In this document: in pieces, positions 35,513 through 46,949 of the stretch
How positions within the stretch are numbered: the first letter of the stretch is position 1
Layout: each line of letters opens with the position of its first letter
Origin: Utricularia gibba
Taxonomy: Eukaryota; Streptophyta; Magnoliopsida; Lamiales; Lentibulariaceae
Length of the DNA stretch: 64,000 bases
NCBI GenBank assembly: GCA_002189035.1
Contig: NEEC01000004.1
Span: 4,092,001-4,156,000, forward strand
Reading direction: 5' to 3'
Translations under genes and position numbers: made by a program
Notes under the pieces: generated by a model
Databases searched by the model: none
What the model saw: the letters and a program-made list of their open reading frames with translations, nothing else
Told to the model about the DNA's origin: nothing

Positions 35513-36880
35513 CTTTCATCGTTTTCAAAGAAGAGAACCTGATGTAACACATGTAACTCTTCCTCTTCTAAACTAGTAATGCTCCATAAAACCCATCAAA
35601 GTCTCCTTCATATAACCTTCTAATGAATGCACCAGTGTTCTCTCTTGAAAGTGAGCAACATAACCTGAGTTTAGGATACATCGCTGTGGAATGTTAGATA
35701 CCACATGTGTCCCACAAGAGTGATAGTTCTTTGTGTAATGCCCCTTAAAAGAGCGTGTATCCTGCAGATAGAAGCAGCATTTTAGTTACATAGTAAGAAC
35801 ATAACAATTAATAGCGTCTTTCAACCCATTGCCAAATAGAAAAAACACCATGCTTCTTTAGTAGTATTTCATTCCGGACTTCCATCGAGCACCTGGCGCG
35901 CAATTACAACGAAAATATTTTAAAACCAACAGCCATCTGAACATACTCGCAGAGTGGCCGACGGCCGCTCCCCGGGAATAGACAGCTTGATCGTCAGCCG
36001 GCGTCGTAGTCGGACTGGCTGGAGACACGCTCGCAGGCCGCAGCAATAGAGATTGCAAACCGTTTGAAGCTCAAAGGTCTTTAATTGCATAATTCCTTAT
36101 TTCCAGTGAACCAATTTTTATTCCCAAAATTTAAAATAATAATGGATGGAATTTATAAATTCAGTATAAATAGTTTAATTTATAAATTTCAAAATTATGT
36201 TATAAATCATTAAATTTATTTTTAAAAAAAAAATTACTCTAAATTTATAAAATTACATATTTAACTTTTCATATTATCAAAACTAACTGGTTTTGATGAT
36301 AATATTATTATAATAATGCATTATACGAGACGCAATATAAAAATCATCATTTTAAATCATATGAAATATAAATACAATATAACCATCGTTACTTAAATTA
36401 TACGAAATACAAACACGATATAATCATAACAAAAATATCATTCAACTCACTGAAACTTTATACTTAAATATGAAGATTATTAACATGAAATTTTATTGAA
36501 TTTGAAATCAAAGCTAGTTCACAAAGTTATGTTATTTGTTTATTTTTTAAAAATCTTGAAAATCATTTAAATCTGTATTGCACAGTTATGATAACTCAAG
36601 TTATTTTTTTTTGTAATATTAAAATTTTAAAATTAAAATATTTATATTGATTTAAACTTCATTTGATTGCATCAGCCCTTTCTATAAACAGAATTGCTGG
36701 TCCACAGACCACATGACAGGAAATACTCGAAAATAAGTGAATCTAAAAATAGCAAGTCCATCCACCCACCCCTCTTCAACCTGCCTTGGAAGTTGGTCGC
36801 GTCTGTCAGTGACGGTGCTTCCTTTTCCTTCTCATGGAGAACCATGGATATGAATAGTATCATCGACTTCTCCTCGTTTT
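35513..36880. other. Intergenic between PPR gene and CLC gene; contains a dispersed repeat
   Basis: Bases 35513-36060 are the PPR upstream DNA, with a 66-codon frame at 35858-36058 that has no recognised relative. Bases about 36130-36615 are an AT-rich repeat also found at about 50640-51070. Bases 36650-36880 are probably the CLC 3' UTR. Confidence 0.6.
36130..36615 (+). repeat. Dispersed about 0.45-kb AT-rich repeat, copy 1
   Basis: Shares many ordered short blocks with 50640-51070 in the same orientation, for example TTTCAAAATTATGT, AAATTACATATTTAACT, TTTAAATCATAT(G/A), ATACAATATAA, AACAAAAATATCATT, TTGAATTTGAAAT and TTGAAAATCAT. No coding capacity. Probably a non-autonomous element or its remnant. 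Confidence 0.65.
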
Positions 36881-39800
36881 CTATGAAAACTTGTGTAACT
36901 GAAACCTCAATCTTCTCCGGCTGCTTTGCTCTAGCCATGGATGCAGATTCAGAATGTGTTCCGGCATAAAGTCATGCCTTGTTAGTATCCCCACCACTGG
37001 TACTCCCTGTAAGAAAGATCAGAACTCAGTGATAAACACAGTGAATTCAGATGAAAAGCGTGCATCTCTTCTCACCCTTGGGACCTTGGGAATCACAAGC
37101 AGATGCCTGAGACCAACTTCTCGAAAAAGCATCAGTGCTTTTGCCAGGGACATGCTCTCTACCACGGTGTAGGGTGATGTGTTTGTAAACGGATGCAAAT
37201 CTATGAACATCTCCAGTTCTTCTGAAGAGAACTCTATGTCTTCAATTTGATCATCATGGCCGAAACCCCCTTTGGAAAAGTTCTCTGCAGAGAACTGCAG
37301 CAATGCCTCAGATGGCGTAGGAGATTTTGAGAAAGCTTTCTTTTTCAAGAGCGTTATCAGGTGGGCTCGCAGGACTAAGCCGAATAGCATCGGAGATGAT
37401 GAAGACGGAGGCTCATCCACCACCGGAAACCCGTTATGCTTTGTGGTTGTGAGAACATGAACTATATTTCCAACCTTTTCAATGCCATGAAACACATGGA
37501 GTGGGCCTGAAACTACATCAGCAACTGTTAGTTTACTCAGATATGGTTCAGCACCAGTCTCCAAATAAGGGAAGCCCTTTGATGTCATGATCAGATCATA
37601 GATGTTTCCATCAAATATATCAGCCACAGTCTTGGAGATGAGAAGAACGAGCATCACAAGTGGGAGAAGCAGTAGATTGTTTGTCAACTCGAGAACAATT
37701 ACACACAGTGATACTGCTGACCTCATAGATCCTCCAAGAAGGGAAGCAGAACCAAGAACAGCGAAAAGGCCATGGTTCAAAGTCGAGATAGGCCCAACGC
37801 ACATTCCAAGCAGACGCCCATATGCAGCGCCAGTCACAATAAGTGGGACAAACAGGCCAACTGGCGCAACAATTCCATAACTGAATATGCTGAGGAGGAA
37901 GCATGTGGCAAAAAATATACACATTGATGAATGATGGAATTCTGAATCTGTTCCCTTGCTGAAAAGGTTCTTAATTGCATCATCATAGGTGTTGAAAAAG
38001 AGGCTTGCGAGATCATTATAATAACCAGGTGGGCATTGAAACTTCTTGTAATTTCCAGATCGTCCTATAGTTGGACAAGGCTCCAGGGTGTCCAAAGGGC
38101 ATGGGCGACATGTTGCTGCCCAAGGAAGTCCAAAGAGTAAACAAGATGTGAAGAAGGAAATGAGGCAAGCCAGCAGGATCTGGTAGGCTATGCCTTTCCT
38201 GAAAAAGGAAAAGGAAGAAGAATACCCAGAAGCTCTCTCAGCTTGTATATGGGGAGTATCTAAGAAAATACAAGTAGAACAAATAGAGAAGACAACTTAC
38301 TTATTGATCAATGCATAAATTCGAAGAGTCTTATTGAGTAAGAGATTGTATATACTGCCTAATAATCCCCAACAACTCCAAGAAGAATTACAGGAGGCAC
38401 ATCCCAGATGTGATAGGAAATATTTGCAGAGGAAACATCAAACATGATCAGACCACCTTTACCAAATAGGCCACATTGACCCCTCAAACAGACATCAATA
38501 AGAGCTCGAAGAACTATCGCAACAACAGCAGTTGTGAAGAAAGCTCTCCAAAGCAGTGCACTTCTCCACCTGAAACAGATTCACGGGATAAGTAGAGCAG
38601 GTGGTAATGGTAGTTGAACAGCAAAAAAAATAATAAGAGATTCCCTCATTTCAAAATGAAGACAAGAAAATAAAGCTAGCTACTTCAGCATCATTTCGTA
38701 CGGCATTCATGTTTCAAATATTTCATTTAAGATAATGCCAAAGTAAACTCTTGTCACAATCTGTGAAAGCCCGTATAACAAACATCTTTAATTGGATAAC
38801 TGGTTAATGTGAAGGTAATACCATGATGCCATTTCTTCAAAAGCAAACAGCAATCCACCAACTGGTGCACGAAAAGCAGCAGCTATTCCAGCTGCAGATC
38901 CACATGTTACAAGATCTCGCCTATCCCTATCATTTTTAAAAACTTCAAGATACTTGCAGTTAACCCTATACTTCTTTGTTCCTCCCTGACTTAAAATTGC
39001 AGCAATGCAAGAACCACTGTGGACCATTGGCCCTGCCTTCCCAATATTAAGAGATGATGATACAGCAAGCATGCTTCCAATTATCTGCATATTGAATCTA
39101 CCCTGGTGAAAAAACTTCGCTGCACAAATTGCTTCAAATTTTGTAGCGAAGGATAAACTGATTTCTTAAAACTATAAAATGTAAAAGGCAAAACCAAATC
39201 ATAATTTTTTTTTTTATCAGTCAGATGTATAACAAAATAATCAGCAGGTTTATAACAGAATACGTCCAACGAGAAGAAAAATATACCTTGACAAGTAGAG
39301 TCCTGAATGAAAATACTGAAGGCGCATCTACACCATTTAAGAATGCTTTAACCTCTGGTATACCTGAACCAGCTGCTTCAGGAGCCACCAAAGCAGTTAT
39401 TGAGACCGCAGACACTGTGAGGAAAAGATTTGACAAAGAAAACACGCCAAAGGCCGCATAAAACCTGCAAAAATATTTTCAAAATGTAAATATAAAAGCT
39501 TCCAAGCTATACGAGATGGGAGATACGCTAGAGGAGAGGAGCTCAGAATTAGAAATTGATAAATGCCTTAGAAGTGACTGATCCCATAACAGAAAGCTGA
39601 GCATAGATTGATATCTTGCAGAACCTTCATCCATCAACATAAAAAAGAAAAAAAGAAACAAAATATTGCAAAGAGTTCATACTATGACATCCCTAAACAC
39701 CACAACTGCGTAATTCCAGAAAACCTCCACATAATAGATAAACAAAAAGCATCTTAGGTAGAAGATGGAGATTCCTTACTTTCTAGCCAACATCATATTG

Positions 39801-40332
39801 GAGGTAATAACAAACTTCAAGCCAGCTATATTCTCAATTGCAAGGTTGGTGAAGAACCCAAGAAGGCCAACAGAGACTCCCACTAGAAAGCACAAAATCC
39901 ACTTCATGAATACATACTGCAATATCTCGCCACGTCCCCTACTCCTCCAATCTTGCTTGAAAAAGTCATTCTCAATTATCCTACGAATGGCACCAATCAA
40001 GTATATTCATACGCGATCGCAGTTGTTTAAGATTGTAAACACATCAAAATGCGAAATTGCATAACCCCTGCTGATTCAATATTAATACCCAATATCGAAC
40101 AACTCACCCCACACCCACACAATTCACTGTTTCCTTCCATAGAAAACAAAATAGAGTAATAAAAAAAAAAAACGAGTTAGTCTTCGCAGTAACTAAACAC
40201 TCACTCGTAATCGAGGCTCTCAATGGGGCAAGTGCTGGTGCCCACAATCGCGACTTGCGACGTCCTATTGGACTGGGAGCGGCGCAAGCTCAAGTGAGTC
40301 TCATACTGCGGCAGCAGCGGCTCCTCTGCCAT
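36881..40332 (-). CDS. CLC-g: CLC-c/g type tonoplast anion channel, with a 1-base frameshift in exon 5
   Basis: Voltage-gated chloride channel/transporter family; plant CLC-c and CLC-g sit in the vacuolar membrane and handle chloride. Exons: 40332..40205, 39980..39780, 39464..39287, 39084..38822, 38569..38301, 38198..37076, 37006..36881. Selectivity motif GSGIPE (serine, the chloride-type residue), GKAGP in place of the gating-glutamate motif GKEGP, NDRDRRDLVTCG, and two C-terminal CBS domains with VVGILTRHDFMPEHIL. In exon 5 the minus strand reads GTTGGGGATTATTAG with four Gs; family reading and all downstream phases need one more base. As written, translation stops at TAG 38361..38359, before the second half of the channel. 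Corrected length would be 762 residues, near that of Arabidopsis CLC-g. Either a base-call error in a homopolymer or a recent null allele. Confidence 0.88.
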
Positions 40333-42927
40333 TTTCAGCGAAGTTTTCAAATGCCGGAACTGAATCTGATCCTTCGACCTGAAGAAGTCAGGCTGAAGCT
40401 TCCCATATATAGATGCGCGGACCTGGACTGCCAAGCCGGAACAAGCAGGGCCACGGGCACGTTCGTAGGCTATACCTGATAGAGGCTTTGACGGCAGTCA
40501 GCCGTCGGTCCCATTAAATATATATACTCTTTTGTGTTAAATATTTGGAAAATGTCTTTGATGGTATTTTGTGATCCCCGCTCATTAATTATAAATAAAA
40601 AAAATTCAATTTTTGTGGCGTGCTTTTTAAAGTTTAAATAATATTATATTTATTAAATATTTATAAATTACGTGTATTTTGGAGAATATTTCTACTAATA
40701 AACAAACGTATGGTTTTAAGAATAGATTTATTATTTATATAATAAATGGAATCGAATTATGGATTTTGAATTATATTTGATAAATATTTAAAAAAAAATC
40801 AATGATTTTTTAAATAATTTGAATTTCTTTTCGCATTTATTCATGGATTTTGATTGAACTCGATCCAATTGAATAATTTCAGTTACTCAAAATTGGCGAG
40901 GTTGCGTGGCCGCAAATCCAGAGGCATGGTGTTGGTTGCTTTGGTGACCTTTTTGACCTTTCCATGGCCCGCGCTCCTCGCGCAACCTCACAGTGTGACA
41001 CACGTGGTCGCAATTTATAACCAAGAGATAGATTTACAAACCGCATACACAGTAAATAAGTTTTACTAAATGCAGGCTCAAGCGTTGCTTCTCAGGTATG
41101 TTTAGGGATGTTGGTTAGTCTGTATCATTAATAACAGATTAAATGGATTAAGGTTAATCAGTTTCCATTTCTAATAAGAATCGACTAGAAATTTTTCTAT
41201 TTATATTTTAGATTTAAAATATTAATGATTTAAAATCTCAAATAACAAATTTGTATTGTCAATTTTAAATATATATGCATTTGTTTATAAAAATACATAT
41301 ATATATATATATATATTGCGTAATTAATCTTATATAAAAATTATTTACATAAAAATAATAAAATAATCAATTTAGATTCAAATACACATGATTTTAAAAA
41401 GATTAAATCTATATCCTAATCATTTATAATTGGTTATTACAATTTTATATCCGTATTTTTATGAATTGTTACGGATTTGGATTTACCGATTCGTAAATAG
41501 TTTCCACATTAACTGATTTTCGAAAAATACTCAATCCACGTACATCCGTACGGATGCCTACACTGTGTTGCACGAGGAGCCAAGGGATTGTACGAAGACA
41601 TCAAGACAAGCACATGCTTATTGTCCTGTACACGCTGGAAGTAGTGGGGAGTTAGGTTACGTAGGACCAGGAGTTAGCCATCTAATGCCGGGACATTCTA
41701 ATATTTAGAATGATGTTTTAAACTCTGTTTTTACCAAAAATAATTTTGTATATAACATTTCTTATTTCTGTTTATGTTTTTAACAAATTAGTTTTTTTTT
41801 GGATATGATTAAAAATAAATCAGAAATAAAAATAAAAAACAGCTAATTTTATTTCTCATTTTTATTTTTACCATTAGATTTTTGAAAATATCACATTTGA
41901 AAATTATTTTTCTATCTATTTCTAGAATTTTTTTTCACAACATGTTATTTATGTTTCTATTTCTTCAAAACTTTTATTTTTATTTTTTACTTTTTTAAAA
42001 GTAAAAACAACATTACAAACTTTTACATAACACTATTTAAATTGTTTCATAACATACCCATTGATCATTCCCCTCATAAAAATTTATATTCATTAATGAT
42101 TTTGAATTTCAAACCTATTTTGCCCGATCTAATATTCACTTTTCCCTTCAAAGTTTTATCATTGTAGAGAAATATGAACTGAAATTACATTCAAATATAT
42201 ATACTGAAGGAAAAAAAAACATGACATAAAAGATTTATCTAATATTATCTTAATAAAACATATATTCTAGGAAATATGCCTATTTGTCCAAAGATAAAGT
42301 GATGAATATAGTAATTACTTTATTCCATAATCTAAACATTTTTTTATTACAAAATATAACACATCTATCAAACACATTTTAAACCTAAAACCATAAAATA
42401 AATTTTATGTTAAACCATATCATCAAAATTTTAAATCACCTATCAACACACAACCTTACTGTTTTGTGATCTTTTGGAGGTATTTTACCAATTACTGTAA
42501 GGATTTTGTGCATTCATGGACTAAATTGTCTTCTCTATTTGCAGGAAACTGTTGAATATGAACAGATCACAAATGATACTACTGACTGCCCTCTAATTCT
42601 CTTAACTGGAATGTTTTTTTCTGTTGAATATTTTACATGTTTATCAGTTATCAAACATAACATTATCTTGAAATTTGAAAATTCTAGTATTGTATTGAAT
42701 GTAAACTTTTCATAATGAATATATGAGGAACTTGATAAAGGGAACAAGATGTTGAAGTTGAGGTTTTTTATCCTGTCTGTAAAACACTCGTACATGTATT
42801 TATGACTGCCTATAAAGGAGATGATTGATTGGATTCTAGTTTTAGTGTTCAGAAGGCTCAGCCGACAAGTAGCAGAATCAATAAGTAGACGCAGTACAAT
42901 TTTGAGGCAGATTCAGGAGAAGCTGTC
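40333..42927. other. Intergenic: CLC upstream DNA and KCS 3' flank
   Basis: The CLC promoter lies at the left. GC-richer islands at 40880-41080 (with CACGTG-containing ACACACGTGG) and 41540-41710 are set in AT-rich DNA. Bases about 42290-42450 are an inverted copy of the MITE-like sequence from the F-box 3' flanks. An (AT)n lies near 41300. No gene is supported. Confidence 0.55.
42290..42450 (-). repeat. Inverted copy of the F-box 3'-flank MITE-like repeat
   Basis: The minus strand reads TTGATAGGTGATTTAAA, ATGATATGGTTTAACATAAA, GTTTGATAGATGTGTTATAT and AAAAAATGTTTAGATT, following in order the sequence found at 2338-2480, 7211-7340 and 8255-8390. It shows that the F-box flank sequence is a dispersed element and not part of the F-box gene. 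Confidence 0.6.
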
Positions 42928-44469
42928 TTAATGGCAGATGACTGAGACCTTGGGAACCTGGACAGGGAATTGGTGGATATCATCAGTCCATGGGTTTTTC
43001 TCCATGTCCGGGTTTACGTTCCTGACAGCTCTCCAGACAGCACTGTTGCATTTGAAGCCAGATCCAAATGCTATCTGCCAGATCCTGTCTCCCCTCTTGA
43101 TCCTCCCCTTGGCTTCTGAATACGCCAGCTCGTACCAGAGGGAGCTGCTCGATGTGTTGCCAAATCGATAGAGAGTCATCCTTGAAGGCTCCATCTGCCA
43201 TTCTGTGAGTTGAAGGTTCTTCTCTAGTTCATCAAGTACAGCTCGTCCACCTGCGTGGATGCAGAAATGCTCGAAAGCCAACTTGAAGTCAGGGATATAA
43301 GGTTTCAGCTTCATCTTGAGTAGCTTCTTCCCCATCAAGGTTGCAAAGAAAAGCAGTTGTTCAGACATGGGTAGCACAAGAGGGCCCAAAGTCGTGATAT
43401 TTGTCTTCAATGCATCTCCGGCCACAGCCATCAAATCTTTGGACAATGCAACTCCGATTTTGCCAGTGGAATCCTCCATTTGTGTGACGCAAGAGAAGCA
43501 TTTATCATCACCGCCTTTGTGGGTTCTCACGGTATGAACCAGACGGTACTTGGATCTCCGGCGGTCGGATCTTCTATTGGACAGAAGAATCGCAGAGCCT
43601 CCCATTCGAAAGAGACAGTTGGAAACAAGCATAGATCTTTCATTCCCAACATACCAATTCAGTGTAATATTCTCCATACTGAGTACCAGAGCATATGTGT
43701 TGGGATGAACCTGGAGAAGATCTTTAGCAAGATCTATTGAGATTAAACCAGCGCTGCAACCCATTCCACCAAGATTGTAACTTACAATATTCCCTCTGAG
43801 CTTATAATGGTTAGTGATCATGGCAGATAGAGAGGGTGTGGGATTGAAAAGGCTGCAATTCACAATCAGAATCCCAATATCTTTTGGCTTCAGAGAGGTT
43901 TTAGCAAGAAGATCATCAATGGCTCCAAACATAACCATCTCAGCTTCTTTTCTTGCTTCTGCCATAGATGGATTAGGAGGCACACGAAGAACTGCATCAG
44001 GAAGATAAGTGGAGTCACCAAGACCAGATCTTTCAAGAATTTTTCTCTGAAAAGAAAGATTTTCTTCACTAAATGATCCCATTAAGGATGATCTCTCCAT
44101 GAAAACCTGCCTAGTGCACTTTCTTTCATCATCTGGCTTGTAACAAGAAAAGTTCACGAGGTAAACATTTTTAGGCCTCGTCAGGGAATAAACAGTGGAT
44201 AAGAAGACTAGTAGAGTAGAGCAAACAATCACTGAGATTAGATTGAATTGGAGATGGTTCCAGAGAAGGTAAAGATCTTGTAAAGAAAATGTGGACACTT
44301 GAGCTGCAACAACCACAGCCAAAGGAGACAAAAACAGATACATTCCATGGGTTATGAGGTAATGATATCCCAGCTTCACATACTTCAATTTCACAGATTT
44401 TTTGAAATCAGGGAGTTTCTGTGAAGAAGATGCTGCAATAAGCGGCGTATCTGCGCCCGCTTCACTCAT
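42928..44469 (-). CDS. KCS11: 3-ketoacyl-CoA synthase, KCS11 type
   Basis: ER-membrane condensing enzyme (FAE1/KCS family) that joins malonyl-CoA to long-chain acyl-CoA, the committed step of very-long-chain fatty acid elongation for waxes, sphingolipids and membranes. Single exon, 513 residues. Two N-terminal membrane spans at about 37-60 and 75-95, then the thiolase-like domain with catalytic Cys238 ([11 protein letters not shown]), His405 ([10 protein letters not shown]) and Asn438 ([20 protein letters not shown]). The ending [18 protein letters not shown] is of the KCS11/KCS4 branch. The start at 44469 matches homologues. A likely 73-nt intron (44563..44491) in the 5' UTR explains the spurious in-frame extension to 44502. 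Confidence 0.94.
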   Translation of the reverse strand: MSEAGADTPLIAASSSQKLPDFKKSVKLKYVKLGYHYLITHGMYLFLSPLAVVVAAQVSTFSLQDLYLLWNHLQFNLISVIVCSTLLVFLSTVYSLTRPKNVYLVNFSCYKPDDERKCTRQVFMERSSLMGSFSEENLSFQRKILERSGLGDSTYLPDAVLRVPPNPSMAEARKEAEMVMFGAIDDLLAKTSLKPKDIGILIVNCSLFNPTPSLSAMITNHYKLRGNIVSYNLGGMGCSAGLISIDLAKDLLQVHPNTYALVLSMENITLNWYVGNERSMLVSNCLFRMGGSAILLSNRRSDRRRSKYRLVHTVRTHKGGDDKCFSCVTQMEDSTGKIGVALSKDLMAVAGDALKTNITTLGPLVLPMSEQLLFFATLMGKKLLKMKLKPYIPDFKLAFEHFCIHAGGRAVLDELEKNLQLTEWQMEPSRMTLYRFGNTSSSSLWYELAYSEAKGRIKRGDRIWQIAFGSGFKCNSAVWRAVRNVNPDMEKNPWTDDIHQFPVQVPKVSVICH

Positions 44470-45589
44470 TTTCGCAACGACAACAGATATCTGGAGGAAC
44501 AACAGAAACCCACATCAAGAAAAGGCATCAACCCAGAAAGTCTGAAATCAAAACACCATTTACCTGTTCCTGGATCGAACAATGAATGAAGCTCACGATT
44601 TCAAACAAATTCCTAGAGAACACATCCACATCAAACAGTCATCATCACGACAGCCCATAACAGGCAAAGCAGCTGAGAAACAGGGTGAAAAAGACGAACC
44701 CGGAAAGGTGTTCTACTCGGAAAGATGACAGATCACGAGATGCTCGCCTTTTTCTCTTGGAAATCCCACATGAAGCCAATGGTGTGAAAGGAAAGAGGAC
44801 GGCAGGGGCCGCGACAACCAGAAAAACAAGGACGCGTTTGCTTGTCAAATGCCTATTCCCCTGGACGCCAATCGCAACAGCATGCTTGGCATCAATTGTG
44901 TGATCTCCGCTTTGAATATGCTTCCTTCTCTGCACTCGCAGTCAAATGTAATAAATTATAGATTTGAATTTTTTTTTTTAAAAAAACAAACATCCGACTT
45001 TTCCTTAATTGTTATATTCCCTCATTCTGTCATATTTTTATACTTTTATTCCTTTATTTTGAATAATGCACATAAAATCAAATATAAATAAAGATAGGTC
45101 AACTTGAACCAAATAGTGGTTGGAATTACAACCATAGAATTTGATTTAAAATTGAAACGATATTAGGGGAATGTTCTGTTTATGTAATTTACCAAAGTAA
45201 TTCTGTTTTATAATAAAAATAGAAATTTAAATTATATAATTAACTTTAAAAAGTATTAAATTTATTGAATCTTTATTTTAGCTATTAAATAAAAATTCAT
45301 TATAAAAATACTACTAATTTTATCTAATTCAAAAATATATTTATATCATAATACTTTATATTAAACCTTATAATATATATTTTATTTTACTAAATTTTAT
45401 ATTATAATATGAAACATTATTATAACCTTAAATTCATTTTATTCACGTAATCTTAAGTATAACTTCAAAATAGAACCATATTTAATTTTTTTTATTTCCA
45501 ATTGAAATTTTGACTTAAATAAAAAACACGAGTTCAAATTTCGAATTCGAATTTGATTTCATATTTTGAAGTCGGTTTTGGTCCAAATC
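44470..45589. other. KCS upstream DNA
   Basis: Bases 44470-44940 are the 5' UTR and promoter-proximal region of KCS, with antisense-free GC-normal composition and a meaningless 96-codon frame. Beyond 44950 the DNA becomes AT-rich. Bases about 45160-45300 share short blocks, inverted, with the element at 47.4-48.2 kb. Confidence 0.5.
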
Positions 45590-45900
45590 CGAAGCACCTA
45601 CCAAACTTCTCGCGTTGACTATGAAAAATCTCAAATGCCAACTACGAGGGAAGCCAAAACACACGGCGCAGATGTCCGTGCAACACGTGCCCCTTGCATA
45701 CTTCTTTTTTTTTTAATAATTATTTATTTACCGGGGTAATAAATATCCGGTTCAGTGAGATCCGTATCATAGCAATGGGCCGTTTTCAGTAGAAGTGTTT
45801 GAGCCTCTAAACGGGTTTCACTATTGTTGATATTATTGGGCCGTATCTCAATCTGGGCCCAAAACAGCAACCTCCGAGAAGTTACTGAAATCTGTTTTTT
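45590..45900. promoter_or_regulatory. Promoter-like island without a gene: three TGGGCC and a CACGTG
   Basis: A 300-base island of normal base composition in AT-rich DNA. It has CACGTG at 45684-45689 and TGGGCC at 45776-45781, 45837-45842 and 45854-45859 (the last within the palindrome TGGGCCCA). No reading frame adjoins it within 1 kb on either side. It may be a distal KCS element, the promoter of a non-coding transcript, or a relic. Confidence 0.35.
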
Positions 45901-46949
45901 TTTTTAAATTAAAATTCATTTTGCTCTAAAAAGCTAACATGAAGAGTGTTTTAATATCCAATTCAAACTGTACTACAATTGATCATGATTTTGAATTGAA
46001 ACATCTTTATAATGGGTTAAAATCATTGTAAATATATGAAAAAAAATAAAAATACTTATATAAATTTAATGTTTCCACATTTTATATTTTTTATTATTTT
46101 AAAAAATTATTAAATCAAACATAAAATCATCTATATGAAGTAATGGAATCTAAACTCTAATACAATCCCCCTTTCCTCTCAAAACATTACATGAAAGTCA
46201 AATACGGCACATGTTTAATACTCTAAATAACGAGATGCCATACGGTAAGGTTAAGTTGACTTTAGGAGATAAAACAACTTACGCGGCGTATGAGTAAATA
46301 CGATGCTGCGTGAATACGTAATACGCTATTATGATAATACGATAGCAATTAAGTTGTAAAAAGGTAATACATAAATAATATATTAAATAATAAAATATTT
46401 TATAAATTCAAATTTTAATAATAAAATACATGTCAAAATAAATTAGTTCATGAATAAAAATATGGTAATAAGAGATAATGGATAATAAAAGTGAGAAACC
46501 CAAAATATTATTCCAATAAAAAATGATTTAATTTATTTTTTTTCAAAATTTTTAATAAAAAATTTGAAGCAATTTTTAATTTAAAAATCTAATAAAATTG
46601 TTTTATCACTACCACCATTTGAGAACCCACAACTTTGAACATGCATATAATGATGATGCAACCAACTTAGGTATGTATCATATGATGTATTTATATATTA
46701 TGTATGTGATAAATACTTAATACGATACATCTAAAATATTTTCCTAATATGTGCAATATACACAATAACAACTCATAATGGATGATTAAGTATGAGTATT
46801 TGGTATTCTACAATTTTCATATCGAATATCAAAATTTGTATAAATATCAATGTCATTTCTAATTTTCTATCAAAATATTAAATAAAAAACATTTCTATTC
46901 CATATTTATATATTATGTATTTAATAAGGGATTTTCATAATATGTACAA

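Noticed and set aside
35858-36058. 66-codon Ser/Arg-rich minus-strand frame as an extra transit-peptide exon of the PPR gene
   Set aside because: No clear donor/acceptor pair joining it to the PPR frame, and the PPR gene is complete as a single exon.
44645-44935. 96-codon frame upstream of KCS as a separate small gene
   Set aside because: Sits in the KCS leader region, has no known relative and low-complexity basic stretches.
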